From a virus: a stretch of 55,748 nucleotides of DNA. Positions 26,284 to 35,745 of the stretch are shown here, piece after piece; position 1 is the first letter of the stretch, and each line of letters opens with the position of its first letter. A program made the position numbers and the translations under genes. The notes under the pieces are model-generated. The model did no database searches. It was given only the letters and a program-made list of their open reading frames with translations, and was not told where the DNA came from. The DNA is taken from positions 1-55,748 of the IMG/VR virus record IMGVR_UViG_3300047163_000066. One strand, 5' to 3'.

Positions 26284-27219
26284 GTGGCCTGGTATGACTA
26301 CTTGAACCCCGTCTACGACATGCAGCAGCTCGCCGGCGGCACCGCGTTGCCGACGACGTACGCGAACCAGCCGCAGATCATGGGCGCGATCAACGCCGGC
26401 CTCGCGCAGAAAGCGCCCGTCGCGAACCAGTCGCAGAGCGACCAGTTCCGACAGGGACAGATGCAGCAGGTCGGACAGCTGCAGGGCATCGCGAGCGGCC
26501 AGCAGGAGGGCGCCGGCGAGCTCGCGGCGCAGCGCCAGACGCTCAACGCGGATGCGAATCAGCAGGCGATGGCGCGAATGGCGCGCGGCCCGAACGCGTC
26601 GATGGCGTATCGCAACGCGGCGAACAACACCGCGGGACTCGGTATCAACGGCGCCGGACAGGCGCAGCAGGCCGCGTTGCAAGACCAGATGAACGCGCAA
26701 GGGCTGCTCTCGTCGGCGCTCGGGCAAGGGCGCTCGCAAGATCAACAGCTCTCGCTCGCGAATCAGCAGGCGCAGCTGCAGCAGGGCAATTTGAACCTCG
26801 GCTACCTCAGCCAGCTCACCGGCATGGATCAGGCGCAGCTCGCCGCCGCAGTCGCCGCGAAGCAGTCGTCGAACCAGCTCGCTGGCGGCCTGATGAACAC
26901 CGCAGGACAGCTCGCGGGCGCCGGCATCATGTACAGCGACGAGCGGCTCAAGACCGGCGTGCGCGACGCCGGCGGCGAGATGGACGCGCTGCTCGATGCG
27001 CTCCACCCCAAGACGTACCGCTACAAGGACAAGCGCCACGGCGCGGGACCGCGCGCGGGCATCCTGGCGCAGGATCTCGAGCGGAGCGTCGCCGGCCGCC
27101 GCATCGTCAAGGACGGCCCGGAGGGCAAGGCACTCGACGTCCACATGGCGGTGTCCGCGGCCCTCGCCGGCGCGGCGCGGCTCAACGAGCGCGTGCGCAA
27201 GCTCGAGGGCGCGCGCTGA
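26284..27219 (+). CDS. Gln-rich virion protein ending in S74-type chaperone domain
   Basis: 311 aa from GTG 26284 with a GAGGAGA ribosome site. Residues 1-210 are Gln/Ala-rich helices, as in ejection proteins. From about residue 217, SDERLKTGVRDAGGEMDALL and GAGPRAGILAQDLERSV match the intramolecular chaperone domain (Peptidase_S74), which has a Ser-Asp self-cleavage pair. In fibres it trimerises and cuts itself off. Here it caps a non-fibre-like protein. A short-fibre identity is the alternative. Confidence 0.72.
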   Translation: MAWYDYLNPVYDMQQLAGGTALPTTYANQPQIMGAINAGLAQKAPVANQSQSDQFRQGQMQQVGQLQGIASGQQEGAGELAAQRQTLNADANQQAMARMARGPNASMAYRNAANNTAGLGINGAGQAQQAALQDQMNAQGLLSSALGQGRSQDQQLSLANQQAQLQQGNLNLGYLSQLTGMDQAQLAAAVAAKQSSNQLAGGLMNTAGQLAGAGIMYSDERLKTGVRDAGGEMDALLDALHPKTYRYKDKRHGAGPRAGILAQDLERSVAGRRIVKDGPEGKALDVHMAVSAALAGAARLNERVRKLEGAR

Positions 27220-27221
27220 TC

Positions 27222-29708
27222 ATGGCGGACTACGGTGACCTCGCGCCTCAGACGTCGCCGTACGGACAGACGTTCTTTGCGCCGAGCGGCCTGCTCGCGC
27301 CGCCGATCGATCCTTCGGCGCCGACAGGCGCCCCGATGCCGAGCTCGCCGGCCGACCAGGGATGGCAGCCGCCGACCGGCTACGCGGACCTGTGGTCGCA
27401 AGCCGCGGGCGTCCCGCTCGGATCGCCGACCGGCGCGCCGGCCGCTGGTGCCATCGCGCCGCCGCTGCAGTCGCCCGCGCAGCCTTCGGCCGGCGTCACG
27501 CCGCAGACCGCGGCCGCGCTCGCTACGAACTCGCCGAGTGGCCCGGCGGCGATTCCGTTGCAGCCGTCGCCCGCGATGGGAGCGGCGCTCGCGAAGATCA
27601 ACGGCGCGCCAGCGGCCGCAGCAACCAGCACGTCGCTCGCGGGCGCCGTCCCGCCGCTGCCCTCGCTCGCGCAGACGTCTGCGCTCGCGCAGGACGCCAT
27701 CAAGGACCAGTCGAAGGCGAACGAGCTCCAAACGCAGGCCCAGGTCGACGCAGCGAACGCCGAGCAAGCGGCGCGCGTGCAGGGTTCCGCCGAGCAAGAC
27801 CGGCTCGTCGCGCAGCAGCAGGCCGACCAGGCCGAGCGCCTTCGTCAGCGCGCGATCGTCGACGCGCACGTGCAGCAACTGCAGAAGGAAGCCGACGACT
27901 ACCGCATCGACCCGAACAAGGACTTCAGCGGTAGCGCGAAGGTCGGCTCACTGATCGCGATGGCGCTATCGGGCATCGGCAACTCGATCGCCGGTCGCGG
28001 CGACCAGCCGAATCCCGTGCTGCAGATGATCCAGCAGCACATCAAGGACAGCGTCGACCGCCAGATGGACCAGCGCGCGCAGCTGCAGAAGAAAGCGGAC
28101 CGCGGCGTCACCGCGCTCGATCGCTTCGACCAGTTCAGCAAGGACCGCGACGCTCAGTCGCTCGCGATGCAGGGCCAAGCGCTCCAGCGCACCGCGCGCC
28201 AGGTCGAGCTCGCGGCCGGACAATACGTCGCGCCGCAAGCGCGCGCGAACGGCATGAAGACGGCCGCCGACCTGAAGGCGCTCTCGGCGCAAAAGTTCCA
28301 AGAGGCCGGCGACAAGGCGTTCGACCAGAAGATCAAGCAGCAGGAGCAGGACACCGCGCGCGCGCACGTTGGCGTCGCCTATGCCGGCCTCGCTGAAACG
28401 AAGCGGCACGCACTCGTCGAGGAAAAGCACTCCGAGGACGTTCTCGCCTACCAGAAGCAGAAGGACGCGGACGACAACGCGACGAAGCTGCTCGAGCATC
28501 AGCTCACGGGCAAGGGCGGCGCCGCCGCGCAGCAGCTCGCAGCCGAGAAGGACGTGCGCGAGACCGGCATCCACGACCCTACGACCGGCGCGTACCTGCA
28601 GACGCCCGAAGCGAAGGCCTACGCCGACAAGGCGACAGCATACGCGACGCAAGCCGCGACGACGACGGACCCGAAGGCGAAGCAGGCGCTGCTCGACCAA
28701 GCGCAGCAGTACAAGGACGCGTCGACGCAGGCCATCGCGAAGGCGGCTGACAAGGAGGACCGTCCGAAGATCGAAGAGAAGATGGCGGGCGCGCAGCAGA
28801 TGGTGGACGCCGTCGGCGAGATGAAGCGCCTCATCAACCGTGACCCGTCGGGTTCGGATCGCGACGCGTGGCAGCGCATCGGCACGATGTGGAACCAGGC
28901 GAAGATCACGTACGGCAAGTCCGAGGGCGGCCGGCTCAACGACAAAGAGCAGGAGCTACTCGACAAGGTCTTTGGCCCGGACCCCGGCGACCTCACCACG
29001 CGCGAGTTCAGCAAGGAGAAGCTGCTCACCGCGCTCGACACCGTGCAGAACGACACGACGAGCCAGACCTCGACGTACCTCAAGGGCAAGGGCATCCACT
29101 GGATGCCGCGCACGCTCGCCGTCGACGAGAAGGGCCTCGCGCCGATTGACGAGCTTCAGCAGGAGAAGACGCCCCTCGAGCGCGCCGCGGGCACCGAGCG
29201 CGGCGCGGCCGGCAAGATCATCAGCGGCGACCTCATCCCGGGGCCGGGTGGCAACACGGCAGAGGACAACCGCAAGCAGCGCGCCGAGAACACGGGCACG
29301 CCGAGCGGCCTCTCGACGACGCAGCAGCAGGTGCTGGACGGGATGATCGCGCGCGCGCGCAAGAACGGGCCGACGAGCGACGACTACCAGCAGCTGGTGC
29401 TTGCTGCGACCGACCAGAGCCGCCCGACGCTCGCGAGCGGTGTGCTCTCGACCCTGCGCGGCGACGCGCCGGACATCTACGCGGACGCGGTCAAGCAGCT
29501 CCCATCGGAGCAGCAGCAGCTCGCGACCACCGCAGGCAAGCTCGCGGCGCACGTGACCGCCGAGCACGCGCCCATCTCGGCGCTCGCGCGAGGCGCCATC
29601 CACGGCGACCAGGAATCCATCGACGAAATCTCGAGGCGCGCGATCGCCGGCGATCGTGATGCGCAGGTCGCGATCGCACATATCGCCGCGCTCCATCGGG
29701 GGCAGTGA
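27222..29708 (+). CDS. Internal virion / DNA ejection protein 1 (828 aa)
   Basis: ATG 27222. The N-terminus is Pro/Ala-rich and disordered. Long Gln/Ala/Lys coiled coils follow (DQAERLRQRAIVDAHVQQLQ, QQLAAEKDVRETGIHDPTTG). Low conservation, large size and position before the lysis genes fit an ejection protein delivered into the host envelope. No enzymatic motif seen. Confidence 0.6.
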   Translation: MADYGDLAPQTSPYGQTFFAPSGLLAPPIDPSAPTGAPMPSSPADQGWQPPTGYADLWSQAAGVPLGSPTGAPAAGAIAPPLQSPAQPSAGVTPQTAAALATNSPSGPAAIPLQPSPAMGAALAKINGAPAAAATSTSLAGAVPPLPSLAQTSALAQDAIKDQSKANELQTQAQVDAANAEQAARVQGSAEQDRLVAQQQADQAERLRQRAIVDAHVQQLQKEADDYRIDPNKDFSGSAKVGSLIAMALSGIGNSIAGRGDQPNPVLQMIQQHIKDSVDRQMDQRAQLQKKADRGVTALDRFDQFSKDRDAQSLAMQGQALQRTARQVELAAGQYVAPQARANGMKTAADLKALSAQKFQEAGDKAFDQKIKQQEQDTARAHVGVAYAGLAETKRHALVEEKHSEDVLAYQKQKDADDNATKLLEHQLTGKGGAAAQQLAAEKDVRETGIHDPTTGAYLQTPEAKAYADKATAYATQAATTTDPKAKQALLDQAQQYKDASTQAIAKAADKEDRPKIEEKMAGAQQMVDAVGEMKRLINRDPSGSDRDAWQRIGTMWNQAKITYGKSEGGRLNDKEQELLDKVFGPDPGDLTTREFSKEKLLTALDTVQNDTTSQTSTYLKGKGIHWMPRTLAVDEKGLAPIDELQQEKTPLERAAGTERGAAGKIISGDLIPGPGGNTAEDNRKQRAENTGTPSGLSTTQQQVLDGMIARARKNGPTSDDYQQLVLAATDQSRPTLASGVLSTLRGDAPDIYADAVKQLPSEQQQLATTAGKLAAHVTAEHAPISALARGAIHGDQESIDEISRRAIAGDRDAQVAIAHIAALHRGQ

Positions 29709-32700
29709 GTGGGCGTTACCCTTCGCACGCCGGACGGCAAGGTCGTCACGGTCGCCGACGAGGACGCGGACCGCGCCGTCGCGCAGGGCTACAAGCCCAT
29801 GGACGCGGCCGCGCAGTACGACCAGGCCGCCGTCGACGCGACAGCTGCGCAAGGGCACGCTGGCGCGAGCGGCGCCGTCAACTCGGCGCTCGGCGGCACG
29901 CTGTCAGGGCTCACGCTTGGGCTATCGGACCGAGCGATCCGCTCGCTGACGACGAAGGAAACCGCTGACACGATCGCCGCGGACCGAGCGAGCCATCCGT
30001 GGGCCGGCGGCGTCGGGACGATCGCCGGCGCGCTCGCGCCCACGCTCCTCACGGGCGGAGCGAGCGCGGGCGAATCCGCCGCGAGCGCCGGCGAGTCGCT
30101 CCTCGCGAACAGTCCGAGCGGACTGCTCTCGCGCGCGGGCGCGCACGTCACTGCGCTCGGAGAGGAGGGCGGCGCCATCAGCAAAGCGCTCGCGGGCGCG
30201 GCAGGTGGCGCCGTCGAGGGCGCCGGGCAGGCCGGCGGCGCGTACCTCTCGCAGACCGCCCTCGAGGACAAGCCCCTCAGCGCGGAGGGCTTCCTCGGCG
30301 CGATGGGTAATGGCGCGATGTTCGGCGGCGCGGCGGGCGGCGCGTTGTCCATCGGCGAGTCGACGCTGCTCAAGGCGCGCTCGCTGTTCCCGCGCTCGCA
30401 GGTGACGCGCGAGGCAGCGGACCAAGCCGAGCGTGACGCGACGTCCGCGGTCAGCGACGCACTCGACAACGGCGACGCGCTCGATCTCGCCGCGAAGCGG
30501 ACGCTCCGCGAGAACCGCGCAGCGAAGGCGGCGAGCGATCTCGAGACCGCGCAGAAGCTGAACGCGCTGAAGCTCTCGCATCAGGAGGCACTCGGCGCGA
30601 CCGACGTCGCCGCGCAGAAGGCGATCGCCGAGGCGAAGGCGGCGCAGATCAGCGCGAAGACCGACGCGCAGAAGAAGCTGGCCGACATCCAGATTCAGAA
30701 GGCCGAGGCCCAGCTCGCGAAGGCCAAGGCGCCGCGCCCGACGCGGAAGGCATTCGGCGGCGACAACGAGGCACCTCCGAAGCTACCCGTCAGCACGCGA
30801 CGCGCGATCGACGAGCAGCTCGGCGGCGCGGCCCCAGAGGCGGCATCGGCCGCGCCCGCTGCGGAGCCGGTGAGCACTGGCAACCTCGACGACCTCAACA
30901 AGGTCGCGGCCGGCGGCCCGCTGCCGGCGCCGACGGAATCGGCGGCCTCGAGTGCACCGGACGCGCTGCCAATAACACTCATGGACCCGAGCGACGAAAG
31001 CATCACAAAATGGAATGAGCCAACGAGCGAGGCGCAGGTTGATCGTCTTGCCGATGACATGAAGGACCAGGGGTGGGTTGGAGATCCACTCGTCGTCGTA
31101 AAAGATAGATATGGCGGATACCGGGCGCTCACCGGATCCCATCGCCTCGCGGCAGCAGAGACCGCGGGCATCAAGGTCCCAGTTGTTGAAATGGATTTGC
31201 CTGAAGGATGGAAGTCAACGCACGAGGGGTTGTTCAGAGATCACGAACTAATGCACAGCGCCCACGAGACGCTCGAAGCGCTCAAGGAGGACGGGGTTCC
31301 TCGTCGATACCTCGATCTAATCGACGAGGAAGTGAGCAATCGTCCGCGCACGGTCGCCGCGCCTGGCGACGACGCCCGCATCCAGCAGCTGCAGGGCACG
31401 AAGGCGGCCGTCGACAACGGCTCGTCTATCTCGGCTTTGAGCGGCGGCCGCGAGGCACGCCAGGCGCAGCAGGCGCTCGAAGATGCGCAGGACCAGGTCG
31501 TGGGCGCTGTCGACCCGCAGCACGCCAAGCTCGTCGACGCCACGAAGGAGCTCGCGGCGAGCCGCAAGGATCTCGTGCAGGCGTGGATCAAGAATGCGCG
31601 CAAGGGCGCCGCACAGGACGCCGAGGATCTCGGCTACACGACGCGCTACGAGGACTCGTTTACCGGCGGCAAGCTCGGCGAGCGCGGCATCATGCCGCGA
31701 CGCACCGACCGCATCGTCGAGCCGACCGCGGTCGAATCGCAGACGGCAGCCGCTGCGCGCGAGAAGTTCCTCGCCGACTATCAGAATGAGCCCACGCTTG
31801 CCGAGAAGATCGTCAACGGCGAGGCCATCCCACCCAAGCGCATCATCAGCCAGGGAGAGACGCCGCAGGGCGAGCTCGAGGCATACACGCGCTCGGACCC
31901 GGACTCGATCATGGAGACGTCGCGCATGCAGGCGGCCGACCGCGGTCGCGACCTCGACGAGTCGATTCGCGAGGCGCTCGGCCAGAAGATCGCCGAGCCG
32001 CGCCCGTTCACCATCCGCGTCAAGGGCAAGAGCGTGCCGACCGGGCTGTCGCTCGTCGACGAGGGCGCGCAACGCGAATTCGAAGCGCTCGGCGGCACGG
32101 ACGCCATCAGCGTCGCGCTGCGCAAGCGCGTCGGCGAGCATGGCTCGCTCGCGGAGGACGTCGCGATGCTCGCGCCGAAGATCTCGCGCTTCGAGAAGGC
32201 GAGCGCGGACGTGGCGGAGCTCGTGGGGCCGAACGCGCCACCCGGCGCCGTGAAGCAGGCGGCCGAATACCGCGCGGCGGTCGAAGAGCAGGCGCAACAG
32301 TCGGCGGCGACGTCGGCGCAGCACGCAGCAAGCCTCGACCGCGGACCGGCCGAGGTGCCGCAACCGGAGCCGCTGGTGAAACCGGCCGGCGCACCGAAGC
32401 TGAACAAGCCGGTCGCGTCTCCACCGCGCGGAGGCGCGCTCGAGACCGCGAAGAACATCGGCTCGGTGCTCGAGCTGATGCACAGCCTCGGCGTTCCGGG
32501 CGTGCCGAGCGTGCACGACATCCCGGTGATCGGTCCGCTCTTGTCGATGTACCTGAAGGCACGCGCGGCGTCGGCGGTGTTCCGCAAGCTCGGCGGCAAG
32601 CTGCCCGCGTCGACCGAGGCGATCGTCGCGAGCAAGGCGGCCGCGACGCGCGATCGCATGCAGGCGGCGGTCATGAAGATGCTTGACGTCGGCGCGGCCG

Positions 32701-33440
32701 GCGCGCGCGCGGCGCAGAAGATCGCGCCGACATCTTCCGCGCTCGCCGTTCAGCTCTTCGACGGCAAGACGCTTGCGCGCACCGCGACCGATACGCCACC
32801 GCCGAAGAACGACGACCAGCGCGAGTATCAGGACCGCATGCACGAGCTCGCGGCCGCGCAGCAGCCGGGCGCGATCGCGGATACCGTGCGCGCGCGCGTG
32901 CCGACCGGCGACGCCGCGCTACAGCAGGCCATCATCGACGCGCAGACCAGGAGGCTCGCCTTCCTGCAGGACAAGGCACCGAAGGCCACGCTGCCCCCGA
33001 CCCTGCTCCGCGCCGGAGCGACGTGGACGCCGACGAAGGCGCAGCTCGATACGTGGGGGCGTTACATCGCCGCCGCCGAAGACCCCGCGAGCGTGCTCGA
33101 GCAGCTCGCCGACGGCGGCCGCGTGACGATGGAGGGCGCGGAGACGCTGCGCACGGTCTATCCGACGCTCTATCGCGAGGCGCAGATGACGCTGCTCAAG
33201 GCCGCGCCCGAGATGCAGGCGCAGCTGCCCTACGCGCGCCGCGTTTCGCTGTCCATCATGTTCCAGGTGCCTGTCGACGGCACGATGACGCCGAGCTTCG
33301 TTTCGTTCCTGCGCGCGGGCCAACCGCCCGCGCCTCAAGCGCCGCAGGGAGCAGCGCCGCCACCACCGACGATTTCCGGCGCCGGTGTGATGACGGGGAC
33401 GCGCACCCAAACCGGGCTGGATCGAAGAGCAGGAGCATAG
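29709..33440 (+). CDS. Giant internal virion protein with inserted ParB-like domain (1243 aa)
   Basis: GTG 29709 follows directly after the previous stop. The N-terminus (LRTPDGKVVTVADEDADRAV) and Gly/Ala helices (GGVGTIAGALAPTLLTGGAS) are membrane-active-like, as in ejection proteins. About residues 419-546 form a ParB/sulfiredoxin-like domain with RYGGYRALTGSHRLAAAETA and a preceding PLVVVKD strand. Its DNA is visibly less GC-rich than the flanks. The C-terminal third is helical with a hydrophobic PSVHDIPVIGPLLSMYL stretch. It is probably injected with the DNA. Confidence 0.7.
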   Translation: MGVTLRTPDGKVVTVADEDADRAVAQGYKPMDAAAQYDQAAVDATAAQGHAGASGAVNSALGGTLSGLTLGLSDRAIRSLTTKETADTIAADRASHPWAGGVGTIAGALAPTLLTGGASAGESAASAGESLLANSPSGLLSRAGAHVTALGEEGGAISKALAGAAGGAVEGAGQAGGAYLSQTALEDKPLSAEGFLGAMGNGAMFGGAAGGALSIGESTLLKARSLFPRSQVTREAADQAERDATSAVSDALDNGDALDLAAKRTLRENRAAKAASDLETAQKLNALKLSHQEALGATDVAAQKAIAEAKAAQISAKTDAQKKLADIQIQKAEAQLAKAKAPRPTRKAFGGDNEAPPKLPVSTRRAIDEQLGGAAPEAASAAPAAEPVSTGNLDDLNKVAAGGPLPAPTESAASSAPDALPITLMDPSDESITKWNEPTSEAQVDRLADDMKDQGWVGDPLVVVKDRYGGYRALTGSHRLAAAETAGIKVPVVEMDLPEGWKSTHEGLFRDHELMHSAHETLEALKEDGVPRRYLDLIDEEVSNRPRTVAAPGDDARIQQLQGTKAAVDNGSSISALSGGREARQAQQALEDAQDQVVGAVDPQHAKLVDATKELAASRKDLVQAWIKNARKGAAQDAEDLGYTTRYEDSFTGGKLGERGIMPRRTDRIVEPTAVESQTAAAAREKFLADYQNEPTLAEKIVNGEAIPPKRIISQGETPQGELEAYTRSDPDSIMETSRMQAADRGRDLDESIREALGQKIAEPRPFTIRVKGKSVPTGLSLVDEGAQREFEALGGTDAISVALRKRVGEHGSLAEDVAMLAPKISRFEKASADVAELVGPNAPPGAVKQAAEYRAAVEEQAQQSAATSAQHAASLDRGPAEVPQPEPLVKPAGAPKLNKPVASPPRGGALETAKNIGSVLELMHSLGVPGVPSVHDIPVIGPLLSMYLKARAASAVFRKLGGKLPASTEAIVASKAAATRDRMQAAVMKMLDVGAAGARAAQKIAPTSSALAVQLFDGKTLARTATDTPPPKNDDQREYQDRMHELAAAQQPGAIADTVRARVPTGDAALQQAIIDAQTRRLAFLQDKAPKATLPPTLLRAGATWTPTKAQLDTWGRYIAAAEDPASVLEQLADGGRVTMEGAETLRTVYPTLYREAQMTLLKAAPEMQAQLPYARRVSLSIMFQVPVDGTMTPSFVSFLRAGQPPAPQAPQGAAPPPPTISGAGVMTGTRTQTGLDRRAGA
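30964..31345 (+). other. Compositionally distinct segment encoding the ParB-like domain
   Basis: From about 30964 to 31345 the codons change from almost exclusive G/C third positions to many A/T ones (CCAATAACACTC, AAAGATAGATATGG, GTTGTTGAAATGG). The segment coincides with the ParB-like domain, which suggests recent insertion from a less GC-rich donor. Edges are approximate. Confidence 0.7.
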
Positions 33441-33442
33441 CC

Positions 33443-33901
33443 ATGGAACTTCCACACCCGGGCAACAGACTCGCGCCGGCCAAAACCGCGACCACGGGCG
33501 TCCGCATCGAGACCGAGCCGACGGGCTGCCTGCTCGCCGCGAACACCACCTACTTCTTTACCGGCGACGCGCGGGGCGCGCTCATCACGAGCTTCGGCAT
33601 CAAGTGGGACGCCGCGCTCATCGCCGTCATCTCGATCGAAGACACGAACTTCGACGTCGACATCGTGACGGACTACGACGCGACGGCTGGCAACGGTTGG
33701 GTCGGCGAGGTCCCGGCCCCGTATCCGATCGCGCCCGGTGGCAGCGGCGCGCTCGCGTCCGGTGTCATCACGCTTGCCGGCGGCAACGCCGGCGCGGCGC
33801 TCGCCCATCTCTCAGGGCTCGGTAGCCGTCGGCAGCGCGTCAAGGTCGTGGTCGGCGGCACTGGCGGCCGGCTGGCGATCGCGCCGCACGGCAAGGCATG
33901 A
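33443..33901 (+). CDS. Hypothetical beta-rich virion-associated protein (152 aa)
   Basis: ATG 33443. It has repeated short strands and Gly turns (TTYFFTGDARGALITSFGIK, ALASGVITLAGGNAGAALAH). The size and location after the ejection proteins suggest a small structural or spike-accessory protein. No family recognised. Confidence 0.55.
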   Translation: MELPHPGNRLAPAKTATTGVRIETEPTGCLLAANTTYFFTGDARGALITSFGIKWDAALIAVISIEDTNFDVDIVTDYDATAGNGWVGEVPAPYPIAPGGSGALASGVITLAGGNAGAALAHLSGLGSRRQRVKVVVGGTGGRLAIAPHGKA

Positions 33902-34026
33902 GCTTGGCGCGTCTGGCCACGTCGGCGCCGTTGCAGCCTCGCACGACGCGTCTATACCCTCGCCTCGTCGTGGGCAGCTTCCACCTCCTTTCGCTCGTCG
34001 GAGACGGTCTCGCCATGCGCGAGTGA
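33898..34026 (+). CDS. Possible small protein (42 aa)
   Basis: ATG 33898 overlaps the preceding TGA and its own TGA (34024-34026) overlaps the GTG of the next gene. This coupling supports a real gene filling an otherwise empty 120 nt. The sequence is Leu/Arg-rich (LYPRLVVGSFHLLSLVGDGL), possibly amphipathic or membrane-associated. Confidence 0.45.
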   Translation: MSLARLATSAPLQPRTTRLYPRLVVGSFHLLSLVGDGLAMRE

Positions 34027-34769
34027 CCGACGACAAGCCGCCGCGCCCGTATCGGAGCGCTACCGCCCTTGGCCTCGAGAGCCGGAAGCCGGACCGCGCG
34101 GGTACGCAGAGCGACGGCACGCCGCGCGCGGTCGACAACGACAAGACGCCGCCGCCGGCGCGCGTGCCCGATGACGTCAGCGCGATGACCCTCGCCGAGC
34201 GAGTAACCACGGCGCTCGAAGTCGGCGCGCAGAACTCGCGCGCCATCGCCTACGAGCAGGACCAGCGCAACGAGGCACGGCGACACGGCGAGGCCATCGC
34301 GACGCTGACGAAGACGATGGAACGCATCGAGCCCGCGCTTGTCAAGGCGCACGAGACCGCTGCGCTCGCTGACGACATGCGTCGCGATGTCCGCGACACC
34401 AAGGCGAACGTCATGTCGCTGATCGAATCGCAGGCGCGCGACGACGAGCGCCACAAGGCTTCCGTCGAGCAGTTCGATCGTGTGCTCAAGAGCATCGGCG
34501 CGGTCGACGCCAGCGCGCGCAAGAGCGAAGCGGCCGTCGGCGTGCTCGCGGCGCGCGCTGACGGGTACGACAAGCTTCACGCCGAATCGCAGGCGAAGCA
34601 CGCGTCGACCGACACGAAGCTCGCCGCGCTCGACAAGCGCCACGCGATTACGCGCGCGCGTCTCGGCCGCGGCGACAAGGCGCTCGTCGGCGGCCTCGGC
34701 GCCACCGCCGGCGTCATCGGCCACTACGTCTCCGACCTCTTCACCTGGCTCGCTTCCCACTTCCACTGA
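34023..34769 (+). CDS. Coiled-coil protein with C-terminal hydrophobic segment (248 aa)
   Basis: GTG 34023 (GTGA). The disordered start is followed by a long charged coiled coil (DQRNEARRHGEAIATLTKTM through SQARDDERHKASVEQFD). A Gly-rich hydrophobic C-terminus (ALVGGLGATAGVIGHYVSDL) may insert in a membrane. At the head of the lysis region it could be a spanin- or holin-associated factor; unproven. Confidence 0.55.
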   Translation: MTDDKPPRPYRSATALGLESRKPDRAGTQSDGTPRAVDNDKTPPPARVPDDVSAMTLAERVTTALEVGAQNSRAIAYEQDQRNEARRHGEAIATLTKTMERIEPALVKAHETAALADDMRRDVRDTKANVMSLIESQARDDERHKASVEQFDRVLKSIGAVDASARKSEAAVGVLAARADGYDKLHAESQAKHASTDTKLAALDKRHAITRARLGRGDKALVGGLGATAGVIGHYVSDLFTWLASHFH

Positions 34770-34777
34770 GGACCACC

Positions 34778-35263
34778 ATGCTCAAGTCGCAGCTCCGCTT
34801 CGCCATCATCATCGGTTTCTTCATCGGCCTCGTATTCCCGACGCGCATGCTCACCGACGCGCTCGCGGACGACGCTGGCGTCACGTCGGCGGCCGTAGGC
34901 AGCGGCATCAGTGCGAGCGGCTCAGCGGCGGCGCCAGTCATCGTCGTTCCCGTGCCACCTGCCCTCGTGGACCCCGTCGCCCGGCCCACGCAGGCGCTCT
35001 CGCAGGTCGAGGACCTCTACCACTCGGGGCTCCTCGTCGACGCCGGCATCTTACTCGCGTTCTTCGCGCTGACCATCGCCGCGAAGAAGGTGCCGTGGCT
35101 CGAGCAGGACCACCGAGCGGTGTACGTAACAGCGCTCCTCGGAGGCCTCGCGCTGCTCGCGGTGCCGGCGGCGAGCGGACAGACGCCGAACCTGACGATG
35201 GACCTGACGGCGCTCACGACCGTCATCAGCCTCGCGATCAACCCGAAGCCCAAGGCGTCGTGA
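34778..35263 (+). CDS. Multi-span membrane protein, holin candidate (161 aa)
   Basis: ATG 34778 with GAGGACCACC upstream. The N-terminal signal-like helix is FAIIIGFFIGLVFP. Two further hydrophobic segments are near AGILLAFFALTIAA and VTALLGGLALLAVP. The position between a coiled-coil protein and the endolysin, with three spans, fits a holin. It could also be another envelope protein. Confidence 0.55.
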   Translation: MLKSQLRFAIIIGFFIGLVFPTRMLTDALADDAGVTSAAVGSGISASGSAAAPVIVVPVPPALVDPVARPTQALSQVEDLYHSGLLVDAGILLAFFALTIAAKKVPWLEQDHRAVYVTALLGGLALLAVPAASGQTPNLTMDLTALTTVISLAINPKPKAS

Positions 35264-35352
35264 TCGTCCGCGCCCTCATCAAGCTCGTCCTCGTCCTCGC
35301 GGTCATCCGCTGGACGTTCCGCCGTCGTCACCCCTCTCCACGAAAGGTCTGA
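35260..35352 (+). CDS. Single-span membrane mini-protein (30 aa)
   Basis: GTG 35260 overlaps the previous TGA. One hydrophobic helix (ALIKLVLVLAVIRWTF) is followed by a basic tail. The CACGAAAGGT purine stretch at its 3' end may serve the next gene. Supported by coupling and its lysis-cassette location. Confidence 0.45.
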   Translation: MIVRALIKLVLVLAVIRWTFRRRHPSPRKV

Positions 35353-35356
35353 TCCC

Positions 35357-35734
35357 ATGCGCTCCGTCGTCTCTCGAATCGCTGTTCTTTTCCTCGTCGT
35401 GCTCGTCGCGTGCGGCTCGTCCGCATCGCAACGCGCTTCCACCATCTCGGCCGCGCTCGTCACGGTCGACGCCGCGCGCGATGGCTTCGTGGCGTACGAC
35501 GCCGCGCACCAGGCGCAGATCGTCGATGCCGCCACGAGCGGCTCCGGCGCGCGCGCCGAGCTCGCGACGTACCGCCAGGCGCGCGACGCCGCGACCGGCC
35601 CGACCGGGCTGCTCACGACCGCCTACCGCGCGATCGCCGCGGCCGCGACGGTCAGCGACGCGCCTTCGCTCACCACCATGCAGAGCGCGATCGCGCAGCT
35701 GCTCACCGCCATCAAGCCCTACCTCGGAAAGTGA
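35357..35734 (+). CDS. Predicted lipoprotein, spanin-like candidate (125 aa)
   Basis: ATG 35357. The signal peptide ends in a lipobox (VVLVAC, Cys at about residue 19), followed by GSSASQ. The mature part is Ala/Thr-rich and helical. A lipoprotein next to a holin candidate and endolysin suggests an outer-membrane spanin component, which would imply a diderm host. Other lipoprotein roles are possible. Confidence 0.6.
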   Translation: MRSVVSRIAVLFLVVLVACGSSASQRASTISAALVTVDAARDGFVAYDAAHQAQIVDAATSGSGARAELATYRQARDAATGPTGLLTTAYRAIAAAATVSDAPSLTTMQSAIAQLLTAIKPYLGK

Positions 35735-35745
35735 AGGAGCCCGTC

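Noticed and set aside
25018-27144. 708-codon antisense frame in the tail region
   Set aside because: Shadow of the tail protein; low-complexity Arg/Val/His composition and no ribosome site.
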